NCBI GenBank assembly: GCA_028023455.1
Contig: JAQFVV010000072.1
Span: 3,428,501-3,492,500 of the forward strand
From: Epiperipatus broadwayi
Lineage: Eukaryota > Onychophora > Udeonychophora > Euonychophora > Peripatidae
Direction: 5' to 3'
DNA length: 64,000 nt
Position 1 is the first letter of the stretch; each line of letters begins with the position of its first letter. Under the pieces are notes generated by a model. That model was not told the DNA's origin. It searched no databases and worked only from the letters and a program-made list of their open reading frames with translations. Positions 48,101 through 61,635 of the stretch are shown piece by piece. The position numbers were made by a program, and so were the translations under genes.

Positions 48101-50466
48101 CTAGACATCATCATGAAGGATCAGCCAATAAAGAGAGGCCCCTCAAAACAACATTATATAGTTGTATAACAATATGGTAGATTCCAATACCTTTTTCTGA
48201 AGTACAAAATGCAAGGACATTGTCTCAATACAGGGAAATGGAATGCATATCATGAAAATAATCCTCCCTAGGGATTAAACTTTATCAGCTAAGCAAAAAA
48301 TAATTATAAGCTTCAACAATCTAATCCTCTCATGGAATAAGCAATGGGAGGGTATATTCCATCTACCAATGCATAATATCTATGATACAATATTTATTAA
48401 AATTATGTTTCTCACACTTATCAAATGGAAACCAGCACAACTGGTCATCAAAACAATAGCAAGATAAATTAATTCTCACATTAAAAGCTGAAAAGATAAA
48501 TATCCCATCTCAAAAATTGCATATGTTAAATAGTGTATGAAACCAACAAAGATACTATAAATCAAATGACTATAAATTGTTTTTAAATATAATAAAATTT
48601 GCAATAATACGAAACACACAGTCAATGAACAATAGCATAAATTCTATAAACTAAAGTAGACATACTAAATTATAGGCAAAATATAATAAAAATATAAAAT
48701 GAATGTATACCTCGTTATATGGAAAACTCCATATAATAAAATAATTGTCAACATAAGTAAATACTATTATGCTTCTGACATTATTCTATCTGTTTAACAA
48801 TAAATAGAATATCAACAAACTTTTCTCGTAAATGTAAGAAATGTGTATCTGTATCTAGACAAGCCTAATTTAATATTAACTTTAAGCTAACTGGTACAAT
48901 ATATATATATCATTTTACCTTAGTGTTTTCAGACTCATTGCATATTTATACCATAAATAGAAAAATATATATATACCTTAATAGCATATCCAAAACTAAT
49001 ATAAAATATTAATAAATATGAACAATATAAAAAAATCAGTTATTATAATTCATTTTATTCCCATAGTCCATAATTTATATTCCTTCGCTATAAGCTGACT
49101 GACGAGGGAAAAACGATATCGTTGTCGGGCGGCAAATTATTTTACAAGGCAACACATCCATATTCTTCATATTTTATCATGGTAAAGTAAATAAAACATT
49201 TGAGAATTTCTGGCAAATAAAACAATTATACAGTAACTCTCATATTTTTCTTCAGAATTTTGGATCCATTTTTTTAAAAAAAAAAAACAAGGCTGTAGCT
49301 TAAATAATATCTTCAACTTAAACAGCAAAATAAAATTTTTCTCAAAAAAATTATTAATTTTTCCATCCATGGTAATATAGTGGAATAATTAAAAATGATT
49401 CTTGCATTTTAAATTATTTTAAAATTTTGTTATCATTTTTTTTAAACTAGTGTTAACTCCAGCATTCCTCAATAATAATTAAAAAGTTGCTATCTACTTT
49501 TTAAAATTAAATTTATGCATTACAATATATGTAAATTTTAATATTCTTTAAAGTAGATTTCATTTTTTTAAACTTAAATTCAGATAGTTTTGTTTCAATT
49601 ACTTTTAATTTGTTTCCTATTAAGTTTGGTATAAAGGCAAAAAAATAAATAAATTATATCTATTTTATAAATGAATGTACAGAATATTTTTTTTTTCTTC
49701 CTGCCCTTCCAAACAAATCAATGTTAATCTTTAAAGGTTCATAATAAGTATAATAGCTAACATTGTAGTAAGACATAGAATAAAATTTTATGCTTATGAT
49801 CTCTTGTCCAGTTCCAATTCTGAAATCCCTTTGAATAAAGAAAGTGTTTGCTTTTCAAAATGATTCCTATTTTTTTTTTCAATGTGAAATTCTGGTGATT
49901 GTCAGTTGATAGATCAGCAGGTCAGATGTATGCAAGGGAGTGAAATTCTCTACTCCATATTCATGGGTCAAAATATAATTACTTATCCGTTAAATCCAGT
50001 TCAAATTCAATTCCAGTGTTATTTATTATAAGCTTCTTCTTGGTCTTAACTTTTGTTATAGCTCAAATGTTATTTCTTCTCTTGTTCTTTTAAAATGACT
50101 CCACCTCCCCTCTACCAACTCTGTTAGGTTGTTTATACCTTTATCAAATGGAATTGTTGTAACAAAAAATAGACCAATTAAAACTTAGTATGTGCATACA
50201 ATTAATATGTCTCCATCTGTATTTATTAGTGATAACTAAACAAGTTGTTCAAAATTATTTTAAATCATAGTAAAAATATGCTTAGGGATTAATTACAAAG
50301 ATTAATTTAGAATAGTTATGATTTTAAATCTTTTCGATTGTTATTTGAATAATAACAAAATATCAACTGTTTCTATACTTATAAACTAATAAGAACACTA
50401 ATAAATTATTTTAATATTATTAAAAATTAGTTCATCTGGCAAAGGGCATTTACACATCCTGCCAGA
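45192..50466. other. AT-rich stretch; purine-rich tract and (AAT)n microsatellite
   Basis: No genes or complete elements. 46390-46760 is strongly purine-rich on the plus strand with many GAT/GAA words. 47392-47416 is an (AAT)n run. Several short (TA)n runs occur (47533, 48898, 48965). A short GC-rich block lies at 49095-49132. Confidence 0.4.
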
Positions 50467-50951
50467 GGGTGTAGCACATTTCACTATAAACTCATGAACA
50501 CTCCTTTAACACTTTAAGCAAATAATTTTATTTATTTAACAGTTTCGACTGTACTAGCAGTCTTCGTCAGATCTACAACATAAAAAAATTAGATAAATAT
50601 TATATTATTATTTTTTATAGTTTAGTTTTTATGTTTTGGGTTTTTTTAAAAGATATGGGAAAATTTTGGTTGAAAGGTTTTGGACTGAGTTGTTTTTGCT
50701 TTATATTATTTTGTTTTATTATAATTTTATATGAGAATATGAAGAATAATAATTTTGGTTGTACTGATATAATATTTATCTAATTTTTTTATGTTGTAGA
50801 TCTGACGAAGACTGCTAGTACAGTCGAAACTGTTAAATAAATAAAATTATTTGCTTAAAGTGTTAAAGGAGTGTTCATGAGTTTATAGTGAAATATAAAA
50901 AGAAGCAAAATATAGAGGGAGAAAGAAGAAATGGATAAGGGTGTAGCATAT
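50467..50951 (+). mobile_element. Palindromic element family B, perfect 127-bp arms, 13-bp imperfect duplication
   Basis: Arms at 50479-50605 and 50767-50893 are identical in reverse complement over 127 bp, separated by a 161-bp AT-rich spacer. GGGTGTAGCACAT (50467-50479) and GGGTGTAGCATAT (50939-50951) flank the unit with one mismatch. A purine-rich tail (50894-50938) resembles the tail of 12959-13320. Each arm contains CTGACGA-A-GACTG-CTAGTA-CAGTC-GAAAC. Non-coding. Perfect arms suggest recent insertion or arm-to-arm correction. Confidence 0.75.
50797..50840 (+). ncRNA. Hammerhead-like motif in family B (right arm; mirror in left arm)
   Basis: CTGACGA (50802-50808), one extra A, a perfect 5-bp stem II GACTG/CAGTC with loop CTAGTA, then GAAAC (50826-50830) and TGTT. 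The exact mirror lies at 50532-50575 on the minus strand. Stem I is not convincing: AGAT before the core does not pair with AAAT after the site. It is therefore a core without its closing helix. Confidence 0.35.
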
Positions 50952-52949
50952 CTTGAATAGTCTGAGTCTTTATCATTCTCAGGAGATTTACTGATAATAT
51001 TTATCAAATTTTATAATAAAATTTGTCAACCATGATAATATGCCACTGATATAATATATTTCAACTATTGTCAATTAAAATTTTACACATTTGACCACAT
51101 AAATAAGGTTTGACAAACATCAAGCCCAACCATAAGGTTACAATATATATATATTATCATATAATTTTATCTATGTTTTTAAAAACATAAATAAATTCAC
51201 CCCTGAAATTAAACGAGGAAGATCATTTTTGTAAACATGAATTATAAATGTAGGTGGATTTGTAAATGTTTAGGTATTATCAGGGTTTTGTGGAATGGCA
51301 TTCCAGCACCTTTTAATTGTATTTTTAATGTTTCAAACATAATTAGATGAAACATTATCACAAGTACATAATTACAATCCATATTTATATAATTCAAACA
51401 AATAAAAAAATATGGTGTTTTATGAATCAGATGACGTATGGATGGATTCAAAAATGATGCTCTCATGTAATGAGAAGTGGACTCGTCCTCATCCCCATTG
51501 GTCACTTTTGATTAATAACTAATTAGAGACACATATGCATTCAATAACATCTGACATTTGTGGTTGAATGCACCTGTATAGCGCTTGACAATGAGTGGAA
51601 TATTTAATTTCTTTATTTTTATGTAAATTTGATGTTGTTATTTTTATTTTATTTATTTTTTAGTGTAAGTTTAAAAATGAAAAACATTTCCAGTTACTTC
51701 TCGACCATCAGCCCCACTAATAAAAAGTCCAAAATAATGACAGAAAGTATAGAAATATTGTGCAAGTAAATCATCTCAAGCGGAGGACATCATTCGGCCA
51801 TAGACACTAAGACTAAGAATCAAGATGATTTGTCAGACGAGAATTAGACAAAACTTTGAAATCACTATAAACTTTTATTCAATTATATAAAGTTCTATAA
51901 TTTCATTTTACATTTAGGAATCAGTTGTATATTTGTATTTGTTTCATTTTTTTTATTTACTTCATAGCGTTGGAAAAGCCGCTTTAAATTTCATTTGAAT
52001 GATATTTGAATATAATTTTCTTTAGTAAAAAGCTTGACAAGAAGTGAGTTTCAGAATCTTTTTTTATTAAAAAAAAAGCACTGGGTATTATTATAATTAT
52101 GTAAATCTTTGTGCAGTTCATAATTCTATATTAATTTGCAGAAATAATTGGAAATATACTTAGAAAATGACCATAAGATGTGGTTGAAATATAGATGGAA
52201 TTGTATGCTATATAAAAGGACCCCAGCAATTTTTAATTGTTGTAGGCTTACAAATTGCTAAATTTCTTTACTCAACTCAACATTTTAAATTATTTAATCT
52301 TTCTACAGGGCTTCCCATCCCATATGCATATTTTCACTTCCTGTTGATTCTATGATGCTCATTAGTATCACCTAAAGAGCTTATGTTCACAATTGTATAT
52401 CCAGTTGGCTATTTTAACCATGCTAAAAAATAATTCTAGTTATAGTTCTCATATTTTTTTAACAGAGGCACTAAAATCACGGATAATTGTAGATGTCTAG
52501 CTTTTATAATGCAACTCTGTTTACGCTTCTCATCTTGTTGGAATTAAATTTAGATATAAACACAACTATTTTGGCTCTGTCACTGTTTCTTCAATGTGCT
52601 GTTAGAGAATTTAAAAAAAAGAACCAATTTTTCTTCAATTAATAAATAATAAAAACAGGTTACTTTTTTATATAATATATAACAAAGAATTTTATTTATT
52701 AAAAGATTTCATATAAACATTTGTAACGGTAACATTTTATATTTCATATATTGAACTATTTCTATTTAGATAGTACATCCATATATTAGCTTTATTATCT
52801 AAGTAATACATAGTTTTAGAGCAGTTTGAAAATTATAATTGACTACTTGTTAGTTTGCTTTCGGAGCAGGTTATATATTTCCTGTTTAATTAGCTTTATT
52901 TGCACTTCTTTCTTTAGTCAAGTTGCAATCTTTAATGTCTATATAAGCA

Positions 52950-55471
52950 TATTAGACCAGGGGTTTGCAAACTTTTGAGACAGAAGAGCCAAATCTGACA
53001 CTCGCAACAATTTAAAAATTATTCGAGAACCATGATTATATTTTTACAAATAAGGAAATTTAAAGAAATACTATAACAAGTTACAATATTAATTACATCT
53101 TTATTAAATGTAGATTAAATCACATGGAAAATTGCTAGCATTGGTTTTAATCAGTGTGAACAATGAGCTTGCATTTCCTTAGAAAGTTTCTGTATGTCTG
53201 GTTAGTGGTTTTTAATTTAAGGCATAATTCCAAGTTGGCATCAGTAATTTGTTTCCTCAATTTACATTTAATAAAATTCATGTTAGAAACTGATTGTTCA
53301 CATAAGTATGTAGATCCAAAGATTCTGAGAATACCAAATGCAAATTTTTTCAACTCATGATATGAATCTGGAAGACAGTTTCAAGTAGTAAAAAATCATA
53401 GTCTGCCTTCTGTAGTTTTTTTTTATAGCACTCTGCTGGTTCCGTGAAAGCAGACTATATTTTTCTTTTTCCAGATCTTTCAGTTCAATACCAAGGCAAA
53501 CAAATTTGGAGTTCCATAAATCTTTGCTTGTCAAGTCCAGCAATTGTACTTCAAAATTACCCGCATCAATATTAAATGATGAAAATTTTATTTCTCTCAC
53601 ATTGGCATTAAGAGGATTCGTAATAAAAACTAGAGTTGCTTAACCATTTCTAAATTCCTGGAAACTTTGAAGAAAAGATTCTCTCATGTTTAAAATTATC
53701 TTAATTAAAATAATTTTTGTTAATGAGGGCACTGTTTTCTCTACGATATTGAGACAAGTTTGGGAAATGAATTAAAGTTCCCCTCTGTAAATCTTCAGCA
53801 AATAGAATCAATTTCTTTTCAAACAAAATAATTTCTACTACCATTAAAAAAGCAGTATTTCTCTTACCTTGTAATTTACGATTCAGCTGATTCAGTTGTG
53901 ATGTAACAACCACTATGAAATACAATTTTTGCAACACTGATTTTCTGTTAATTCTCAATACTGAACACTCTTGTTGTCAAAAAATAGTGTGATTTCATTT
54001 ATGCAAAATGTTTTATCATGTTGCCTCTGGAAAGCTATCAAATCCTGTTATGTTAGAGATCTGAATTCTCTCTATTTCACTTAACTTGTAGATGGTTAAG
54101 TCCTCTTGCTGCAATAAAATTATCTTAAATTACCAAGTCAATAACTTTACCGATTTCTTCTGAAAATGTTTGTGCACAAAGTGCTTCCTGGTGAAGTATA
54201 TAATGAAAAGTAATATTTTCTTTTAAAATTGAAACAAACCCCTTTTTTGATTCCATCATACTTTTTGCACCACCAGTTGCAATTGACACAATTTTATCAA
54301 GTAAGGTATGTTTTTTTTCCATGCATTCTATGGGAGCATTTGCTATGTCCTCTCCTTGTGTGTTGTCCTCGAGTGACAATAATCCTAAAAATTCTTCCCT
54401 TGGACACTTAGATGATATATACTGCACCTAAAGGGAAGTCTGGGCTGTGTCCATGATGTTGCAAGCCTCATCCACTGCAATTGATAAAGCTGAAGATAAT
54501 TTAATGTCCTTGACTTGTTGGTTGGCCACTTTAAGACCATTTTAACTGCCTTAATGGCTACTGTTTTGGCAGATAATGGGATGTTTTTAATTTTATTTAA
54601 AATCTGTTTTATTTTTGAAATCACAAAAAAAGTTCTTCAGATTCTTTAACAAAACAACATTTTATGTCCTTTCTTAGCAATTTTCTGACTCACTACAGAG
54701 GCTTGCAATAGCTATGTTATTGACAGATTGTCTCCAATAATCAAATACAGAACCTGATTTTTCAATATTTTTTGGAAGTTCTTCAATTGCTCTTTTTCTC
54801 GTGTCACTGACAGGATATTTTATGGCAAATGTAGCATGTTTTGTTGTGAAGTGTCTCTCCAAATTCTTGTTTTGTGCCAGAGTTTCTTGGCAAGTAAAAC
54901 AGATTGAAAGGCCCTCTGAGTTCACGATAAACACGAAAGTCTATCCATTCAGTTTTAAAATCATGATGCTCATAAAATGTTTATCTGAGTCTTTTCTTTG
55001 TAGTCATGTTGAAAATCACTTTAAATATTATATTTTATTTAACACATTATATCAACATTTGCACAAGTACACAAAAAATAATTATAGGTTCCTCTTCTAG
55101 ATTTACACATATTCACATTACGCCATTGCAAACATTGTCTTGTCCACTATTGGGCAACCTTGTGCTCACTTATTAATCGCGAATCATGATTATGTTATTA
55201 AAATCTTTTAAAAATTTTATAAATTGAAACTATGATAATTTTATTTTCAATTTTACTACAAAGTAGGGGGTCTATATGTCCTGGATTTGCCCTGATTTTA
55301 TTTTTATCTCTTATGATTTTTTTATTTTATATTTGCAATGTTTGTTTTTTTGAATATGTGTTCTGATTAGGCTCTATGGAAAAATATAGACACTACTGAA
55401 GAATGACATATATATATCCATAAAGCCACACATGACTCACAAGCCATAGTTTGCCAACCCCTGTATTAGAC
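52950..55471 (-). mobile_element. Complete hAT-family DNA transposon (2506 bp) with 8-bp TSD
   Basis: The element runs from 52958 to 55463. Its ends CAGGGGTTTGCAAACTTTTG and CAGGGGTTGGCAAACTATGG (right end read on the minus strand) form hAT/Charlie-type inverted repeats. Exact 8-bp duplications TATTAGAC sit at 52950-52957 and 55464-55471, the hallmark length for hAT. Inside is one decayed transposase gene on the minus strand. The undamaged target duplication contrasts with the broken gene, so the copy is complete in outline but not autonomous. Confidence 0.92.
53147..54934 (-). pseudogene. hAT transposase (GTF2IRD2-like group), broken
   Basis: Minus-strand fragments occur in transposase order. 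A BED-like zinc finger lies near 54870 with spacing C-x2-C-x12-H-x4-H (CFTCQ...RHFTTKH). A central part follows, with [11 protein letters not shown]-like residues (frame-broken near 54470) and ELLGLLSLEDNTQGEDI (54427-54125). Next is an EKYSLLSR region (53600-53355). Last is the carboxy-terminal dimerisation segment near 53300, with FGSTYLCEQS and MNFIKCKLRKQITDANLE. This group is widespread in animals as general transcription factor II-I repeat 2-like genes, which are domesticated or relic hAT transposases. It would cut the 8-bp-TSD element out and re-insert it. At least four frame breaks make it a pseudogene. Confidence 0.85.
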
Positions 55472-55479
55472 CACAGTTA

Positions 55480-55570
55480 AAAGTGGGTGTCCACCTTTAT
55501 TGTAAAAAGATTGCCTTGACAACAGATTGAGATTGCTGACTGTTATTGTTTAAGTGTGGACTGCTTTTAG
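55480..55570. repeat. Single arm of the 42.8 kb palindrome family, next to the hAT insertion
   Basis: 'gattgccttgacaacagatt', 'gactgttattg' and 'ttaagtgtggactgctttta' follow the right arm of the element at 42848-42982. No left arm was recognised on the other side of the hAT element, so the remnant was probably truncated before or during the insertion. Confidence 0.45.
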
Positions 55571-57284
55571 GTATTTACATTTGTATATATATTATTCAAT
55601 AAATATATATTTTATATTTTTAAATTTTATTTTATATATTGTAAATATTAGTGTTCCAAATCTCTCTTTTTTTTTTAAATTTCATACTTGAACGATTTCT
55701 CAAGCTTATGTTTTATGTCTTCATATATTAAATACTTAAAAAAACGTCCATTTTAGGAATTATAATTTTAATATATTTCGTATAAGTTTTTGATAAATAT
55801 TTTTTATATATACAATTAGTTTTCTATTATAAAATATGTTGAAACTAAAAAATATATACACTTTAGATGTACCCCCACCCCTATTTTCTTATATTAATTC
55901 AGATAATATAATTTTTTTTTAATCTACATTTTCAATATTATTATATTTTTTCACATAGGTTTTGGATATATATATTATACATATAATTAAGAATTCTATA
56001 TGATCGAAAATTTTTGGATCTTCTGTTTTATAAAAGTTCCACAAACAATACTCTTTTTTTGTTAAATAAAGATGACAACTACTACTGCTTCGGTAATCCA
56101 TCCCTGATAAGTGCATGTCCAGAATAAGTTTTGATTGCTCTGTTTCAGAATGTGAATCTGTTTTGATAATGATAATATTATGAGTGGAGAAGTTCCAAAT
56201 ATGAAATAATGATGATGGAAAAAAAAAAAGATGTAAGGCATAGTTCTAATTCTTGGCAGAAGATATTCAAAATATTCCACCAGTACTCTTATTGAAACCC
56301 TTCAGTAAAAGATCAGGTATCATTGTAAATGTAAATAGAGATACTAAAATACTGACATTTGATTTGAGTTTTGATGATGTGATGTACAAACATTGTTATG
56401 GAATCTAATAATATTGCAGATCAGGTTCTATAAACATTTATAAGTAATAATGACACACAAAAAAAGAACTACACATCATAGCTGGAAACCCACCCATCTT
56501 TGTAAAGGAATTGAGACTGCTTTTCAGGGTAACAATGTTGCAAGGCATTATCAAATTACGATGCAAATATCAGCTTGGCCGAAGTGAAAGGTACGATTTA
56601 CTTAATAAATTTTTCCATTTTTCTGATAATGAACATTTCAGTTTTTTTTTTTTTTTACAAAAAAATTATTTATTTATTTTTACAAAAAAAATATATATAT
56701 ATATACACAAAAAAAGCAAACACCAAACAGATAAGAGACTTTATGTGTTTACAAAATTGCAAGCAATGGGAAAGCAGAAGCCACAGAGCAAACATGACAA
56801 AAGTGATGTGGTTGTGCAATAGTGGCTAAGATGTTCCTATATATGCATGCTCCAGTGCAGTGAAATAAACAATGGATAATGGGCATTTCATCACATCATG
56901 TAAAAAACAAGATATACTCATTCTAAGTGATAAAAAAAGGAAGTTGACTGAAAGAACATGAAGAATAACTTTAATTAGAAAATCTAAATATTTGAACTTT
57001 TTTTTATCAATAAAGTAATTGCTGAGATATAGAAATGAGCTAGAAGTACCTTCAGAGGATGATGATGTATAGCTATTTAATGTAACATAATGCAACACTG
57101 GTTATCATCACTTTTTCCTTAATTCAGGTAATCACTCAAAAATGTCTTGCTGGTCTATCGGTGAACTGCAATCGACATTTTGGCCACCCCTACTATGAAA
57201 GATAATTTCCATTTAATTTACATCTTGTAAATATCTATTCAAACATTACAAATGCAGAGATGCCCTATATGGATTACTGCAGTA

Positions 57285-57370
57285 ATTGAGTGCCCAAAGT
57301 CTATGGCAGGTGACTTAATGCTCTTACTTCTGGTATTCAAACTTCTTATGAACTCCTAAGCAATTATCTA
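57285..57370 (+). repeat. tRNA-related SINE 3' half
   Basis: Ends in 'caaacttcttatgaactcct' and 'aagcaatta', matching the shared SINE tail. Upstream promoter boxes are unclear. Confidence 0.4.
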
Positions 57371-57429
57371 TCAGAGTTATTATTTAATGCAGAGATCGAA
57401 CACATAATTAGCAATATGAATTATTATTA

Positions 57430-59260
57430 TTATTAAAAAAAACATGGATAGGTGGTATTCCTAAACTTCAAAACCATTACAACAAATTTAAATTAGAATG
57501 GGCCAAGAAGATAATTGATATTCTACTACAAACTGCAACAAAAATAGCTGGTACAAAGAAATACCCAGCAACTCACAATAAATATCAAATGAGATAAATC
57601 AATACACACACACAAAAAAAAAAAGGATATGAAAATATTTTAAAACAAACCATTAAAAAAAGTAAAATATAACAATGAAGTGGCATGGAAAACTACAGAA
57701 AAGAATAAAAGTTACAAAAATATAAAACAATATTTTGCTATCGGAAGAAAAGTTATTTCAGCAATAAGATGAAACTATTACTAAAAAAAAAGTCCATATC
57801 TTGTAATATATAGAAGAATTGTACAAAGAATTATATAGTAATAAAAAGCAAGAAAACCAGGAAATTACTACAATTATTATGTCTTCATAATTGTCAAGAA
57901 TTATAAATAAAGAATTGAGACATACAATTAAATCTATAAAGAAAAGTTTCAAAAATGATACCATTCTTGATATCTTAAGAGAAGCAGATCAAAAATAGAA
58001 AAACTGTTCAACTATCAAATGTCTACATGATAAAGATCTACAAGATGAATGGGGAAATGCAGTTGTATTATTGATGTTTAAAAAAGATGATGAAAAAGAT
58101 ATTAAAAATTTCAGATCTATCATCATTTATTAATTCTATATAAAATCTTTCCAAGATAATTACCAACTTGTCTGCAGTGAACTTAAGATTCAAGTCAATT
58201 AAAAGAATAAGGATTTAAAAATGGTTGGATGTAGTAGATCACATCAAAGTATTGAGACAAGTTATAGAAATGACCAATAAATATCAGTTGCCATTATCGC
58301 TTTAGATTTGCAGATAAGGAAAAGATATTTAATTCTATAGCATTTCCATAATGATTAAAGCTTTCAGTTATCAAGATAAAGACCCAAGACATTATCATAT
58401 TCTGAAGAATATCAAGATACAACAACAGAGATTAGATTATATAATTATACCAAGAAGTGTAACACTGTGAAGCATCTATGACAGAATGATTCTATATCAC
58501 CCAAATCTTTTCCAGCAGTATTATAAGAAGTACTTTGTGGATTAAAGTGGGAACTAAGGAAATAAAAATACGTGGAGATTATTTTAAGTCATCGATATTT
58601 TGCAAATAGTATAGTTGTTTTTGCAAATAATGTTTCAAAGATTCAAGAAATGTTGCAAAAGTTATCAAATGAAAGTAAGAAAACAGAAGTAGAGATAAAT
58701 GCTAAAAGGACTAAAGTAATGTTCAATGAGTTTTCGCTAAAGAAAATACATATTTCCTAATCATGACTTGGAAGTTAATAACTACAAAACTGAGATGGAA
58801 GCATAATGGATAAAATTAATCATAGAATTCAATTTGAATCAAGTGCTTTTGGTATAAATAGCATAACATTAAAAGGAAATTTACCTTTTTATTTGAAAAA
58901 GATGGTTTAATATAGAGATTCCAGACTACTAAATAAAGAATGGAGACATTTAGGGAGTAATGAGAAGAGACTGAAGGCTTGACTAGTCACATTACTAGAA
59001 GAGATGATAATAGATGATTCATTTGAAGTCTTAAACTGAATATCATGGCATTGTAACAGACATAGAAAAAGATTAAACGTGAGATGAATGAATGAAATAA
59101 GTAAGTTGAATGAAGGAAATAAGTAAGTTTATTAGTGTGATGTGAGAAGCTATAGATCAGGCAATCTGGATTGAACTTGGTAAGAACTTTATTCAAAATG
59201 GATTGATAATGATTGAAAATGATGATCAAGAATATATATTATTGATAACAAACTAAATGT
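57430..59260 (+). pseudogene. RTE-clade LINE, second plus-strand copy, heavily decayed
   Basis: Runs parallel to the 14 kb copy from the linker onward. QTATKIAGTKK is near 57540 and MIKIYKMNGEMQLYY near 58030. An EMTNKYQLPL-like block is near 58275, and a LKNI segment near 58400. FANNVSKIQEMLQKLSNES is at 58610-58680, followed by INAKRTKVMFNEFS. The end near 59160-59240 matches the RTE 3' region. The endonuclease is absent and stops are numerous. Confidence 0.75.
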
Positions 59261-59515
59261 TCTAAGTCCATTATGAAAAATATTCACTAAATAAAAAAAT
59301 AATATTGTTTCAATAAAAACATAAAACAATTTTAAGCGCTATTTTTAGCTACAATATTTATTTACAAGTAATTGTGATCATGTGATATTACAGATATATA
59401 AATTACTATACTATTAATTATTACATCTATATAAACTAATAAGATTCAATGTCATAGGTAGTTAAAAAATGAGAAACTTTTCCTTTCCTGTGATATATAA
59501 ACTACATTTGTACAT

Positions 59516-59597
59516 GTAATATAGCAAAACAGGCAAAACTCTCTATTCAGTAGTGCCATGGTGATCATGTGGTGTTTAATGGTTTAAGTAATATGCC
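59516..59597 (+). mobile_element. Family A remnant: one end joined to the conserved tail
   Basis: AACAGGCAAAACTCTCTATT and CAGTAGTGCC (one end of family A) run straight into ATGGTGATCATGTGGTGTTT, the one-sided tail. GTAATAT is shared by both flanks (59516 and 59588). Most of the palindrome is gone, showing that end and tail belong to one element. Confidence 0.55.
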
Positions 59598-60184
59598 AAT
59601 TAAACTATCAGACTAATCATAAGTTCAAACCCTAATTCAAACATGATCAATAATTGTTAGTTAACTTACAAAATAAGCTTCAACCATAGGTAGACCACCT
59701 ATGATTTCAAAACAATTATTGAGAGGAGAGGGCACATGTCAATTCTAGAGCATGTGTGAAGTCACAACATTATAAATATTTATTTATTATAAATTTTAAA
59801 TCAAATTTTACACTACAATAAAGGTATAATTTTTAAAATATAAAAATTTCAGAACAATTAATGAAACTTTATTATGAAATGGGATGTTTATTGATTGTCT
59901 ACACTTTTTTCTATCAATAAAAGAATTTGAAAAAGTAACTTGGTCATGAGAAAAACAAGATCTGTTTTAAAATTAATATCATTTGCAAGATATCTTAAAA
60001 AAAACAACTAGAAAATGATTTGGATTGAGAATACTTATCCATATCTTAAAATTTTGTTTTATAATAATTAAATAACAAGCAATTAAAGCATATATAAAAA
60101 TAAATTGCTACCAGTATGCAATTGGAATTTTAAAAGATTCAACAATTTTAGAACTATAAAATAATCCTTAAAAAATCCTGCTTG

Positions 60185-60295
60185 ATTTAATGCATTGATA
60201 GGTCAGACTCAGTTTAAATCCATGAATCATGGCACAGGTCTGTCACTTTCTATGCTCAAATGTCATATAAATTGCTGAACAATAAACCATTCAGT
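60185..60295 (+). repeat. tRNA-related SINE copy
   Basis: A box-B-like CAGTTTAAATCCATG near 60208 and a 3' block 'taaattgctgaacaataaac' near 60270 match the SINE family at 28635. Confidence 0.5.
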
Positions 60296-60454
60296 TATCA
60301 CATACTGCTTGTAGTCTAAATGTAATTAATTTTATTTCTCCATTTTTTTTTTTTTGCGATTTATGGTTTGTTTGTTTTTACTTTGTAATACAAATATAAT
60401 AATTTTTGGAAATAATAAAATCAAATTTATTTGATTATTATTATAATGAAATAA

Positions 60455-61395
60455 GTGATTCTTTCCTAAAAGAAAGCAACAAACTGAACTCTGTAATAAA
60501 TAATATCAGTTGTATTCTAAACAAAAATAACTTTATTTATTCATTTTTTTATAATCTGTATTTATATATTTTTATTTTAGCTATAATAGTTACGCTATAT
60601 AATGCTTACAATAGTAAAAAATCACATTTATTTATGAACATCATTTTTTCCTAAAAGCAAGCCAACTGATCCCAATTACAATCAGTGTAGGTTGTATTCT
60701 AAATAAAAGTAATTTTATTTATTTATTTTTTGCAATCTGTGGTTATGTATATATATTACTTTTTATACTAATATTATAATAGCTGTTATAAATAATGCTT
60801 ATAATAAACAAAATAAAAAATCTATTTCATTATAATAACTGATCTAAGCATAATTTGTGATAGCTTAAATATAGTTGAAATGTATGTGGAGGCTACTGAA
60901 ACCCCCAATATGAAAAAGTACAAAGTGAACTTACCTGTACTTTAGTTTCGGTGCTATATAAGCATTCAATTTATGGACATATTACAACATAGAGCATGAA
61001 TTACATATATTAATATAATTTCATGACAACTAGAAACTATTCTGAAATCATTATAACTAATGAGAGGGGAAAAGATTATAATTTTGCTGAAATTACTGTA
61101 CAATATATAATTCAAGCTGTGTGTGTTAATACATCAATAAATTGAATGCTTCTATATGATCCAAGATAAAATAAAGGTGGGCCCACTGTACTTTTTCAGT
61201 TATTGATGGTGTTGTATTTGTTTACATATTTCAGTAGCTTCCACATAAATTTCATCTATAGTAATTGATTGTAATCTTACTAAAAGAAAGCAAACATTGG
61301 TCCCAATTAGAAACACTATCTTTGCAATCTACAGTTATATATTTATTTTTATAGAAATATTATAATACTTATTGTAAATACTGCTTATATTAAAA
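60455..61395. repeat. Three ~150-bp direct repeats with a palindrome between copies two and three
   Basis: Three related units (about 60470-60620, 60650-60820, 61275-61395) share 'aaagaaagcaac/agcaagccaac', 'tgtattctaaa' and 'ttatttattttt..aatctg', ending in an 'aatgcttata' block. Between the second and third lies an inverted repeat (about 60866-61263). Its arms carry 'tggaggctactgaa' and 'tataagcattcaattta' and their mirrors. Non-coding. Confidence 0.5.
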
Positions 61396-61635
61396 AAAAA
61401 AACTTTAATTATGTCATAGAATATTTTTTTCAGTGGTATCTGATACTGGTTATAGTGTTTATGTTACAAAATAACATTGCAGGCTAATTAAAAACAAAAT
61501 CATTTAAAATGACAGTAAATCAAAAATTTACATTTTATTTTCCTTCTGGCTAAAAGTTTGAAATTTCACAACCATTTCAAATTATTTTTTGAAAGGGTTT
61601 GAAGAAAAATCAACAAAAAGTTAATAAAGCAAGTT

